DNA from: Diplocarpon mali
Lineage: Eukaryota; Ascomycota; Leotiomycetes; Helotiales; Drepanopezizaceae
Assembly: GCA_024741835.1 (NCBI GenBank)
Contig: JAENRP010000061.1
Location: forward strand, 126,101-190,100
Length of the DNA: 64,000 nucleotides
Direction of reading: 5' to 3'
The notes beneath the pieces are model-generated. The model was not told where the DNA came from and made no database searches. It saw only the letters and a list, made by a program, of their open reading frames with translations. Made by a program: the position numbers and the translations under genes. This document shows, in pieces, positions 34,769 to 45,512 of this stretch (the stretch's first letter is position 1; the number at the start of each line of letters is the position of its first letter).

Positions 34769-37700
34769 TTACACCAGATCGGCTTTTGGATGTGGTGCCC
34801 GCTCGAGATCTTCCCTAAGCTTTGCATCAACCAGGTTGTCGATTCTCTTTCGACTCTTCATATCCAAAGCTCCGTCTCGCCAAGCTCCACGGAGCTTCTC
34901 TAGCGCAGGCCTCGGGCCAGCAGAATCTTCGCCTTTGACCAACTCTATGTAGTGTAGTGCGAGAACGTCAGGAATTACCTTCTTCTTGCTGTTGAGGACC
35001 TCGGCGTAGTAGCTAATCAAGCTATTCGTCCCGCTGAAGGCACTGTGTTGGGCATCCTCGAGGGCATACTTTCGGAACTCGGAATACATCTTTGCGTTGA
35101 AGTTACGACACAAGAAGTGAGACCAAAATTCGTAAAGGAGCTTCATGTCGGAATGGGTTTCTCCAGGAATGGAGTTGTCTCGTTGGCTCAAGGCTCGAGC
35201 TCGGAACATAGTATATAGTTCCTCCGAGTCGCCAGGCAACACCAAAGATTGGTGACCTTGGCCCTTCACCCACATGACGGGAGGGCTATTATTGAATCCC
35301 GACTTGCTCGGGGAGAGAGGTATGAAAGGACTCCGAGAACGATAAAGACTTTCAGGGGAACTATCACAAGATGTTAGCTTCTTGAAAACAGCATACTTGA
35401 CCACGAAAAGCTTACGTTTCAGAGGCATGTGAGCCATTTTTCGAAGTCCGACCCTGGCGCTGGTCATCATAGAGCTCCTCAGCGATAGATCTTCCATCAA
35501 TCGAACCATTTGAAAAGGTTCTAGTCGGGGCACCAGGGGAAGTCGACTTGGGCTTGGAATTATCGCTGCTTTTAGGAGCGCTGAAAACCAATGTTAAGTT
35601 CGCAACTTCGTCGTCTTTGAAAGTTGTTTCGGTTTCCAGGGGATCATAGAGACCGTTTTGAGATGGCATGCCTGGTGCAAAATCGGGAACAGAAGCTGAT
35701 AGGGGGGTTTCGTGGTGATAGGCGGCACCATTTCCGTTGGACAAAGTGGCTGCTCCGTTTAGGTGTGGGCGGAAGCCGACCTCGGTTCCGTTCGGTGAGA
35801 AGGAACCGGGGGACAGCATTTGTTGGTTTGGTGACATCCCAGATCCTGCATGCTGAGACTTCTGGAACAGTCCCGAGCGCTGCTGGAAACTGGACGGGCC
35901 AGGGACTCTCGCTGCTTCATCTCGCTCCTCCATCGGCATAACCCATTTCTCCCAGCCTTCCTGTCTCCGCAATCGGTCTGCGCCATCGTCACCCCGGACT
36001 AACTCAATCATCTCGGAATCCTGACACGCGAATCGTAGGAGCTCGAGCTCTTGGGTAAGGGCTTGAATGCGCTTGAAATTAGCGATGAAGTTCAGAAATA
36101 CGAAACCTTGAGAGTCCATGTGCTTTCGCAGGAAAACGTCCTTGATAAGGTTGTCAATTGAGAAATAGTACTCCAACTGCATTTTAACCATTGCGAGCAC
36201 GGAGGCTTGGTCCATGTATGGGTGGTATGGAGCAGCACTCATAGGTGTTTGTATGTGTTGGTAATCGAACATTGGATTAGACGTCTGAAGAGGGTGCATG
36301 TGTTGGGAAACACCGTTAGGTGGGTAGCGTCCGTATAGGCCGTTATTGGGGATGGATTGAGATCGAGAACCCCCGCCTCCCCGCCCACCTCTAGACGGAG
36401 GCGGGGCGTACTGGTTGCTAAATGGAATTGGCTGTAGGGTAGGACTGTACGGAGTCGAGCCTTGTCGGACTGGGTAACCATTGGGGCCTGAGTTTACATG
36501 ACCGTTGGTGTAAGCATTTTGAGGGTGGGACTGGCTGCTCGTAAAGCTACCGCCGTGAGCAACTCTTCCCCGAAATCCTCCGCGGCTACGATCAGATCGG
36601 CCGTCAGTTCTCTCGCGGTTTTGGTAGTTGTTGTCCTTGTTGAAAGGAGGGTTCTCTTTGAAATGCTCAGATCCTCTCATGCCTTGCTCCCCTTTGCGAC
36701 CGGTACCTTGAGCCTGGTATGCCTGATTATCGGCGAAGCTCCCTTGCATCTGATCTTGCTTTAGAGCTCTGTTCTCACTTCGTAAATGCTGCTGGTCCAG
36801 GCTGACATCAAATTGATCGGGCTGACCAGCGTTTGGGCTACGAGCTTCACCGCCGAGACTCGACTCGGTCTTGAGCGGACCAGTCTTCGTCTTGTCACCG
36901 CCTTGTGCCGCGGATGCCTTTCGGGCACCCGATGGTTCCGCAGGTAGTCGACTCTTTGTCGGTGGGGGAGCAGAACTTGTGTTTTCATCACCATCGACCT
37001 GGTTGGTAGGAACGTTTTGGGGCTTTTCTCCAGCGCCATTTGTATTATGATTTGAGCGTCCACCGCCCTCGGTTCTACCACCACGGGCTCCGCCGCGTCC
37101 ACGTCCACCTCTGGTTGGCAAAGGAGTATTGAAAGTGACGGACGGAATGTAAGGGACAGGAACCCATTTCTCTTTCGGTCGAGGCTTGTTCGAAGTATTT
37201 TCATCTTTCTCATCCTTTTCTACCTTCTCCTGAACTTTGCGCTTCTCATCCTCGAGAGCCGTCTCGGGAGTCGGCCATGACATGGCATCCTCTACTGGTG
37301 GAGGCAATTGGTTAGGCGATGGCTTCTCATCCTTTTCACTTCCTCTGCTGCCTCGAGGGCCGGCTCGTTTATTAGGGCTATCATCCTTCTTACTTGTGGC
37401 CTCACTGCCCTTCTTCGGGCTTTTGATAGTGCTGGCCACATCTTTGCTTGCGCCATTCAAAGTTGATGCTGATATCTTTTCTCCCTCATCCGGCACTGTT
37501 GACTTGCCCCGCTTCTTGGTATTTTGGGTAGGTCCAAAATCATTGGACCCCTCCAGAAATGGTTGAGGGCTCTGTGTAACTAGAGGACTCGGCTTCACCT
37601 TGGCAGCCTCCTCCTTTCGTTGCTGCCAAAAGTTCACAGTCGGCAGGGGAGCGGGTACGAAGATTTCTGGTTTGACCCCTTCCTTTTCTTTCTCCTTGTC

Positions 37701-38216
37701 TGCATCCTTCTCTGCACTCTTCGACTTCTTGCCTTTCTTCCCTTTACGACCTTCAGCTTCGGCGTTCCTGTCTGCCCCAGCGCCGTGTGAGCATCTATCG
37801 CGGTTCAACTCCGAGCTTCCGGCCAATGTAAAGTCATCGTCTTTATCCTCCTTAGGTAAGGTAGAAGTCGAGGCTGTGCCGAAGCTCGGAGAAGTGGCGG
37901 AAGAGACGGCTTTGATCGAAGTTGATGGCTTGATGTCTTTATTTCTGCTCGAGTCGGGAAGCTCTACTTTACTTGGCGTCTCGTAGCTCCCATTAACACT
38001 ACGCTCGCCTCTCTCAGAACCGCCAGAAGGTGTGTTGATTGTAGAACTCGGCTCTTTGGCTGGCGTGCTAGAGCCAGCCATGGTCGATTGATGTGATTGG
38101 ATTGCGGAGGCTGTGGTAGCAGCGGCGCGGCCTTTTGCAGCTTGTGCATAGGAGAAAACAGGTGGAGCCGGGGCTGGAAGGGCTTCGCCTGACGATTTAG
38201 AGGGAGCGGAACTCAT
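34769..38216 (-). CDS. La-related RNA-binding protein, LARP1/Sro9 type with C-terminal DM15-like region
   Basis: Two exons (35416-38216 and 34769-35360, 55 nt intron) give 1130 residues. The first 640 are disordered and low-complexity, with Lys/Glu-rich, Arg-Gly (RGGRGRGGARGGR) and Asn/Gln/Pro/Gly-rich stretches. The La domain is at about 665-760: MVKMQLEYYFSIDNLIKDVF, LRKHMDSQGFVFLNFIANF, then ELLRFACQDSEMIEL. The C-terminus, across the intron, contains LYTMFRARALSQRD, KLLYEFWSHFLCRNFN and MYSEFRKYALEDA, which resembles the DM15 repeats by which LARP1 binds mRNA caps. LARP1-type proteins control translation and stability of ribosomal-protein mRNAs downstream of TORC1. Yeast Sro9/Slf1 lack this C-terminal region. 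The start ATG at 38216 begins MSSAPSKSSGEALPAPAPP; no upstream in-frame ATG precedes it. Confidence 0.9.
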
Positions 38217-41200
38217 TTTGAGATACAAAGATGTCAATGGAAAGAAATCGGTATGCTTCGTTGAAGTTGATGGGTTGGACCTCACCAACTACCCCAAATT
38301 CCCAGCACTGAAAGCGACCCTAGATCACCTCAGACCTGGATGTCCGGAGAGGTATGTTTGACCTCTCCGCACTGTTCCACACGGCGCCTATATCACTGAG
38401 TAGACACTACGGTACGTGTAGCTGCGAAACAGAACCAGGAGCTCGGCTTCGGTATTCAAACGTATCGAACGTGTCGTGGAGGGGTAAAATTATTCGACGG
38501 GTGGAAGTTGACGATCATGCGATTCTCGAAGGGACGCGGCACCAGGCTTCTTTCGTGAAAGAGGTTTGGGTACCAAGGGTCGCTCATGCACCGCGTTGCA
38601 GGTCGAGTAGTCAGTTCGCGCAGGAAGAAAACTGTATTTTGTTTAATGACACCAACGGTCCTGTCGGAAATCGCCGCCGCGGGACGAAAGAATTCCTGTA
38701 TCGGGAGTGAATATTAGCTTGATGCTCCCAGCATGAGATGAACGTGGACCGGAATCGCAGGCAACATGGTATAGTCGAGTGACGGGTGAGGTGATGTAAT
38801 ATTCGATGCGCTCACACGAGGATGAAATATCGCAAAGCGCTGCAAAGAATCTCACAAGACCACAGTAGCAGCGGTATGGTTCTTATGGGAGATGCTTCGT
38901 AATCCACAGCTGAGGGCGAACTCGCTGGTAACGCGGCGGAAATCTGTCTCGAGCGTTTGACAAAGCCGCGAGGATTGGAAAGCTGTGGCACATTCTTGTG
39001 CGGAAGGGTATTCAAAAGCTGAAATCAAAAGGAGCGTCAGGAGATGGAAGAGACATCTTACCTCAAGAGGCTTCCACAGGTGGAGGAAAAGATGAGCGAC
39101 CGTGTGGAATTGTTAGGGTTTTCGGATCCTTGGACGGAGGAATTCGAAGACTGAAGACGTCGTTTAGAAAAAAATTAACTCCTAGCCTAAATTTGAGTGG
39201 TCCACCCCAGAACCTCCAGTTGCCCGCACTACTCACTCACTTGCTTAGGTCCTTTGACGGTACCAATTCACACCCGTGATCTAGTGTTAAGACCAATGTC
39301 ACAAATCGGATTGATCATAGTGCATTCCAGCAAGAAACCTCTCAGTCTAGCAGCCTATGCATCTACTAATCTCTCTGTCTTTTTTGACATTGAAGAGTTA
39401 TTTCCGGCGACGTGTTCCTCAAGCTCAGCTCCCAATTTGCATCTTTGTCCCCTGAAACAAGGCCCGAAACCAGTTAAAGAGCTGTATACTTGGATCAACC
39501 ACCAGATTCACTGATTTTGTCAGTGATTTTGTCAGTATGACATTATGAAGGAAGTTTATTCGAAGTTTCATTTACCAATTTCTAGAGCGGGGGCTTCCGT
39601 TCATTAGCGGGGAGCCCGTCCGTAGCCGTAAGACAGTAGCGGCGCTCGTAGGAGCGTAACTAGGTAGCTTCCAAGCTCAAGCATCACGAAATCGAAAATT
39701 ACTCAGTCGTAACACTCGAATCAAGGCATTCGCCGAAACTCCACTTTGGTGATCAATCTACCTTTTCAAACATTCCAAAAATACAGTCGCAACTCGGGGG
39801 CACTGATTTCGGAGGTGGGTCTCTACGGGGGCCTGCCCTTTGGTAACAACACAGAGCCTGAGTATATGACGACGCTGTATTGTTTCTAATTGAATTTGAG
39901 TAAATGTAGCGCAATTTAATAAAATCAAGATAGGTTAGGAAGCTTGGGGGAGTAGGTAGAGTTCAAGGGCTATTCTTAGGGTTATATTAGACGGATAGAG
40001 AACGGTGAGAATCCTTTATACTACAGATACGATTTTGTTGCGGCCTAAGGCGTCAGAGACTTAGAAGAAACGGATTTCAAGTGCAAATGTATAGTGGGAG
40101 AAGTGCGCTCCTGTACTAATTTCAGAAGGCGAACGTAGAAGCCCACCACCCAATCCGATGGTTCCAGTAACCCGAACAGCCTGACCTCCTTGAATCTAAC
40201 CCGATTCTAACCCCAGCCCCCTTGAAAGTTCGGGATTTTAAGCCTGAGATATGACTGTCGACGTGGTTGCTTGCAAATATCGCATGATCTGGGAGAAAGA
40301 AGAATTCAGTTCGTTTGACCTCAAGCAAAATTGGTCACATACCTAGGTAATTTGCAGACATGTTCTGCTTGAGTAGGCAGTTACACACTAATCCCTGTAT
40401 ATTTTTGTCATGTAGAGTGAAAGCTTTCTCAATAGCTACTCCGTGTTCAGCCATGACGTGTGTCCTGAAGTTCAATTACATCCTAGAATACGAAGTCACT
40501 GTAGTCTCCAATGCCTGAAGTAATTTTTGAGAATAGTTGTTACTTGGTAGCGTCTCGGATTTTCTACACGTTTGGAACATTCCTTATACCCTTGTGATTG
40601 AGCATGATTAAGAACAGAGCTGCACCCAGATACTGAGCTTACCTAACCATGATCATGTCTCTCCGAGAGATCAAGGTTTTTTAAATGTATCCGCCGAATA
40701 TCAAAGAGGACTATCTACGTCATAGACGGCCTGCTAAATGGCATATCACTTGCTGTCCAGTTCGCAAAGCTGCGAAACAGACCCGCAGCATCTTCATTCT
40801 ATGATTGTTGAAGTTTGGGCACCATCAAAGAACGTAATGGAAGCTTCCAATTGATTATAACTCGAATTTTGTGGTCAATATGGCCATTTATTTGAGCGGC
40901 TTAGGCAACAATTGCATCTGAACTCAGCAGGTAAATACTGAAATTAGTTGTGCAGTTGTTGGTACCGTGGATGAACAAGACACTCAGAGGGTAATTCAAT
41001 GGCTTTCATGTAAGGCGCCACCATGATCCCGCCTATAGAACTAGCGACATTAGTGACAAAAAATCTATCAGGTCTTGCCATATTGTTAGAACATGGGGCT
41101 TTTACGTTCAGTACCTTTGCTTCGAGATATGCAGTAGCCTCGAGCAGCCTCTTTTGAAGATAAGGTGCAACAATTTTCGCTACTCAAATTTTGTCGGATG

Positions 41201-41309
41201 ATTTGTTGATACACGAAGATCATAGAGGGAAGTGCAGAATAAAATTGTGGTTGAACCACTATTCCCCTTGCATTGATGGTTGCGCGCAGAGAGTCCTTGC
41301 TACAATCAT
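38217..41309. other. Large intergenic interval without recognised genes
   Basis: This 3.1 kb lies between the divergently placed LARP promoter and the 3' end of SFT2. I looked for spliced genes on both strands and found no family match. The part from about 39.5 to 41.3 kb is A+T-rich with frequent stops. A 118-codon open frame at 38354-38710 lacks any support. Confidence 0.5.
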
Positions 41310-42505
41310 CTAGCCCGTCACCCAAGCGGCAGCTCTAGAAACACCGAAGCTGCTTGCAAGTCGTAAACTATCAGAAAGTAAGTGTCAAGAGTCGTGTTTC
41401 GCAGAATATTCATGATGGAAGTGCTGGCCATTACCGCCGGAAAATCCTATAAAAATGAGAAGATCTTACCCGCTGGAACCCATTGGAAAGTAGCTGACTA
41501 AGTACCAGATCAAACATGCCAGTTGAATCAAAGCCGATATCAGGGTTAGAATTGTGCTTTGGAGCTGCGTGAGGTGTTAAGTTAGTGAGGGAGGGTGAAT
41601 ATGGCCGCATCATTGCTTACCCCGAGACTGAAATATAGAGTGAGGATTATAGACCCGAAATAGGCTGTAGTGAACGGAAGGCGTTGCGAGGACATCAAAT
41701 GTGTAGCATATACCCAGGGACCCATCATTGCTGCCCATGATGCGAGAAACAGAGCTGAACCCAGAGACCATCTGTCGTCATGAGATCATATTAGTACTTT
41801 GATATTAATAAACCATGAATCGTGTTAATTTGGAAGATAAGAAAGATTTTGAGTTCCCACTAGTGGCGCATGGAGTTCCTGGGCGCTTGCAACACCGTAC
41901 TTCTTGAGGCTGCATGCATGCACGACGGATACCTGCAGCGTCCGAGCTCGCCGACATGATTGTCTCAACGACAAAAGGTGGCTAGTAGGGCCAGAAGAAT
42001 AGCATTGGGGAATCGAATTGTGCTACTTACAGAAGAGCAAACTTCCGGGGCTTGGCCATCATAATTGGCCATAGGGCGAAGACTAGGACGAAGCAGGCGA
42101 GAGCGCCCAGATTACATCCAGCAAAAATCAAAAGCCGATCCCATCTGCTCACTAGAATGTGAAGTATGTCAACCTCTCGGCGTTTCTTCAGAGTAGTACG
42201 AATGAGATCTAGTACTGGTCTTGCAGATAGGCTGACGCAGAGGCCGTGAAATGTAGAGGGGAGAGTATGCAGGTTGACTCACAAGCAAACCAAGTTTCCT
42301 CCTCCTCACGCCGGTTTCGGGCAGGGAGAGGTGCTCCAGGCCCTTCCACAGTTGGAAGTCTGACATAACCACTGTTTCCGAAGGGATTCAGAGACTTGAT
42401 TGATGATAGAAGACCAGTCTGCTGAGCAGTGTTGACGGGGATCTCCGCTTCCCGGCGTGACCACCCCAACGAGCTCATAGAATCTCTGAATGATGTGGAT
42501 GCCAT
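41310..42505 (-). CDS. SFT2: SFT2 vesicle-transport membrane protein
   Basis: Sft2 is a four-helix Golgi membrane protein that helps fusion of endosome-derived vesicles with the Golgi and interacts genetically with the SNARE Sed5. Five exons (42283-42505, 42031-42151, 41621-41771, 41470-41564, 41310-41367) join in frame to 215 residues. The N-terminus MASTSFRDSMSSLGWSRREA and NPFGNSGYVRLP are typical of ascomycete Sft2. The membrane part reads RWDRLLIFAGCNLGALACF, then KPRKFALLWSLGSALFLAS, then AYFGSIILTLYFSLG, then LACLIWYLVSYFPMGSSG. It ends FGVSRAAAWVTG, close to the usual SRVTAWMQG ending. Intron 2 (41772-42030, 259 nt) is long for this window. The first intron removes stops immediately after WFAL. 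Confidence 0.95.
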
Positions 42506-43000
42506 GGCTTAGGTGCGTGGAAGCCGCAAAGCACCGGTAATTATAGGCCTAAGGTTGCTGCAACCTGACCGGAACAGCCGGGGTGCTCAGTACTGAAGTT
42601 CCGACCAGGAAACCGATCGACGGAGAATATTGACGGGGGAGGCCCTGAACGAGAGGAGGCTATGCGTCGGTCGGACTGCTGAGTCTGCTGCAGGTATGTT
42701 ATGCTTCGATCGTCCACCTGGAATCAAAACGACTGGGTGCAAAGGATTATGGGGGTCCAATGACCACAGACGCCGTAATGGTTGCGGGATTCTGGGCAGA
42801 AGCTAGCTCGTGATTGGGGGATAGCCTGGCGAGAGCTGCCACAGAGAGTGCGAAGCGCAGAGGTTAATGTCGCTATTGGCTGGCGATGTCGTCGAGGAAT
42901 CGAGAAGTGTGGCGGCAGATGAACAAGCTGGAATGTGTGGTGGTGTACTCCCAGGCAGGCGCGCAATAGGCCGCGTTGTAGGCTCGGTCTTCGTCTTGGT

Positions 43001-43025
43001 ATGGGATGGGATGGGATGGGATGGG
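43001..43025 (+). repeat. (ATGGG)5 microsatellite
   Basis: Five perfect tandem copies of ATGGG are read directly, immediately followed by another G. Confidence 0.97.
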
Positions 43026-43040
43026 GCTTGCGTGGATGTG

Positions 43041-43093
43041 TGGAGGTGGTGATGGTGATGGTGATGGTGGTGTGGTGGTGTGGTGGTGATGGG
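43041..43093 (+). repeat. Imperfect GGTGAT/GTG microsatellite
   Basis: A degenerate tract of GTG, GGTGAT and GTGTG units follows the ATGGG repeat. On the minus strand it encodes a spurious run of histidines. Confidence 0.9.
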
Positions 43094-43385
43094 ATGTCGT
43101 CGATTCACGCTATAGCTCCATGTAGAATATAGGCGAGCGGGGCTTTGCGGCTTTGCCGCGCTTCGCTACCTAAAGGTATGAGAGCATCAGTCCCTCAGCA
43201 CGCATGTCGATATCGACGTCCAATCAGATGGACGGCACGAACAGGGAATCTCCATCCTCCCACTCGGATCGACAGCACAGCACAGTACAGCACAGCTTCC
43301 GCACCGTGCTGACCGCCGGTAAAGCAGATATGGGTACGAGTACCGCGACCCTACCGTTCCGTTGGTGCCAGTCCTGCCTACCATG

Positions 43386-43440
43386 CCTACCTACCTACCT
43401 ACCTACCTACCTACCTACCTACCTACCTACCTACCTACCT
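43386..43440 (+). repeat. (CCTA)n microsatellite
   Basis: A perfect tetranucleotide tract of 55 bases (almost 14 units of CCTA) is read directly. Its length makes it likely to vary between strains. Confidence 0.98.
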
Positions 43441-45512
43441 GTCTCTCTATAATCGAACGCCAGGCCAGGGAATGGAGATCGAGGCCGGTGAGACATTCAA
43501 AGACTTGGTGACAGGCTGATGACTGTTCGAAAGCCTGGTGTGAGTGCCTCTCCAGCGAATGGCTGTGTGTATTGGAACAAAGGGTGGTGTGGGTATTATT
43601 CTCTTAGCTTGATATTGACCCTCAACTCACCCCCTTCACCTCTGTCTGCTATCGTGTTATGAGACCCGAAGGAGACCCCATGGCCGCTTGGATCTCTGCA
43701 TAGGGGAGAACCCGATCAAGAGCCGTAATCAGGAGGCTCTAGGAGGTTCAATCAAGGCAGGAACAGGTTTCCGGACCATAAATCACATATAAGCAACCGA
43801 GTGTCCCCTCGTATCAAGCGCTGCCTTGGATTCTATCTTCTGTTCTTCCCCGAGTAGCTGTGCCCTCTACCTTTCGCACACATCCCCCTCGACGTCTTCC
43901 TGTCCCCCAGCCGCCGCTCAGTCGCCGCTGATCATCTCTGCCCTCTGCTCAAGGTGACGCTGCTTACCTTTCTCTATTGCTATCCTATCTCTACGACTAC
44001 CTTATGCTCCCCATTAGATTTTCGGCAAGCGAATCCGACATCAAAACATCGTCAAACACACCTGTACTCGCCACCACAACCGGTGTATAGAAACAACCCG
44101 TCTGGAGAACTTCGTATGCTCACATAACCGACAGCACAATCCAGGAGTTTCCCCGAGTCAGGATCCGTCGCTCAGAGCCCAGGTCAATCATCGCGGTGCG
44201 CTGTGTATATGTATATTCTTGGCTTGCGACCAGACAGATCCCGGCCAAGAAACCTTACTCGTAAATCAACCACCACTCTCCACTGCTAACCACCAGCTTA
44301 CGATCTTCAGACAATCTTGTATCATTGAGCCTGCAGCTCTCGCCTCACCTGTGAAAAGGATAGCTCCTGGCTATCAAGGGTTTAAGTTAATAGACTCTTC
44401 GGAATCCAGGTATCTGCTCGGAAGTGACGCGCAGTGGGAGCGTCGTCATTTGCTCCGGCATACCCACTCCCGTACCCCAGACTAGCGATTCAGGCATCAC
44501 ATCGAATAAGGACTTGGACTTCAACCACCCCTCTTCCCCCACCCCTCACATCCATCTACAACAATACAGATTCACGCATCCACATCTGCAAGCACCGCTT
44601 CGCCTCTCACGCAACACTCGTCGGCGCCTCGGACACTCCCTGCGCGGCCGGATACATCCCGCCGTTCCCATCTTCTCCCTCCCTCGATCCCTCCTCGACC
44701 GTCGCACCGCAGCCTACCCACCTTTCCGCACTCAGTTGTCCCGCAATTCATCACCAAAGTGCCACAACGCTCGGTATTCGCGCCGACCGTAAGCGCGATA
44801 CTCACCGTTCCCCTCGTCCGCCTATCTGAGGCTGCAGCAGAACATTGTGGGATATTACCAACGCAGCGGCATTCTTCGTCACCTTTTCAAACACACCTGG
44901 AAAGGTAGATACAATTCTCACTTACCGCGTCACTCCCCCCCTCCCAGCGCCTCGCCAGAGCTGTCTTCTCTTCGAAGCCGCTAACAGAAGCCCTGTTAGA
45001 CAAGCAGTCCTCTTGACAGCATCCGGAGGTGCGTCCTCTTCGCCAAGACAGGCAATCCCTCGTGGCAGCATAAGAACTTTCGGGCGTGCTCTAAAACTCT
45101 CGGAGTTGCCTGTAAAGCCCAATACTGCAGAGGATATCTATCTGCTTTCCCGACAATCGCGACGATCTTATCCAAGGTGAGTGTAAATTCCCTTCGAGTA
45201 CTCTGTGTATACCCATCAAGTCTCTAGCGGCTAGGAAGCTTGCAGGTATCGCTTTCCAGGAATCGCTAATGTATCACAAACGATTATGTCTCTCTCATAA
45301 GGCCACTGCCACCTCCTCTGCCACTGGCTGCGCGATTTTCTTCTTTGATTGCTTTTCCCCGTCTGATGGCGTTTTGAACCTATAGCAGCGACTAATGTTT
45401 GTCACACTTAGATACGGACAACTATTCCTACCTTCATCTATCCCGACAAACACCTTGCCGTCATATACTGGCAGCTGCATCAACCCTCGCGAGATCTGGT
45501 CAAGGACTGAAA

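Larger units (their letters stand above)
42506..45512. other. Intergenic with microsatellites and long pyrimidine-rich leader
   Basis: This 3.0 kb separates the divergent SFT2 and bHLH genes. The part from 43.0 to 43.45 kb carries three simple repeats, annotated separately. From about 43.8 to 45.2 kb the plus strand is C/T-rich with several overlapping open frames of 80-130 codons. Their amino-acid composition follows the base bias, so I read the stretch as promoter and long 5' leader of the bHLH gene, possibly with upstream ORFs and leader introns. Confidence 0.5.

Noticed and set aside
38354..38710. 118-codon open frame upstream of the LARP gene
   Set aside because: Irregular composition, no domain, sits in promoter sequence.
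42803..43108. Minus-strand open frame with a run of histidines and Thr/Pro-rich ends
   Set aside because: It is the translation of the GGTGAT/GTG and ATGGG microsatellites; no start context, domain or conservation.
44424..44829. Overlapping plus-strand open frames of 122 and 131 codons
   Set aside because: Composition simply follows the C/T-rich DNA; two frames are open at once; probably leader of the bHLH gene.
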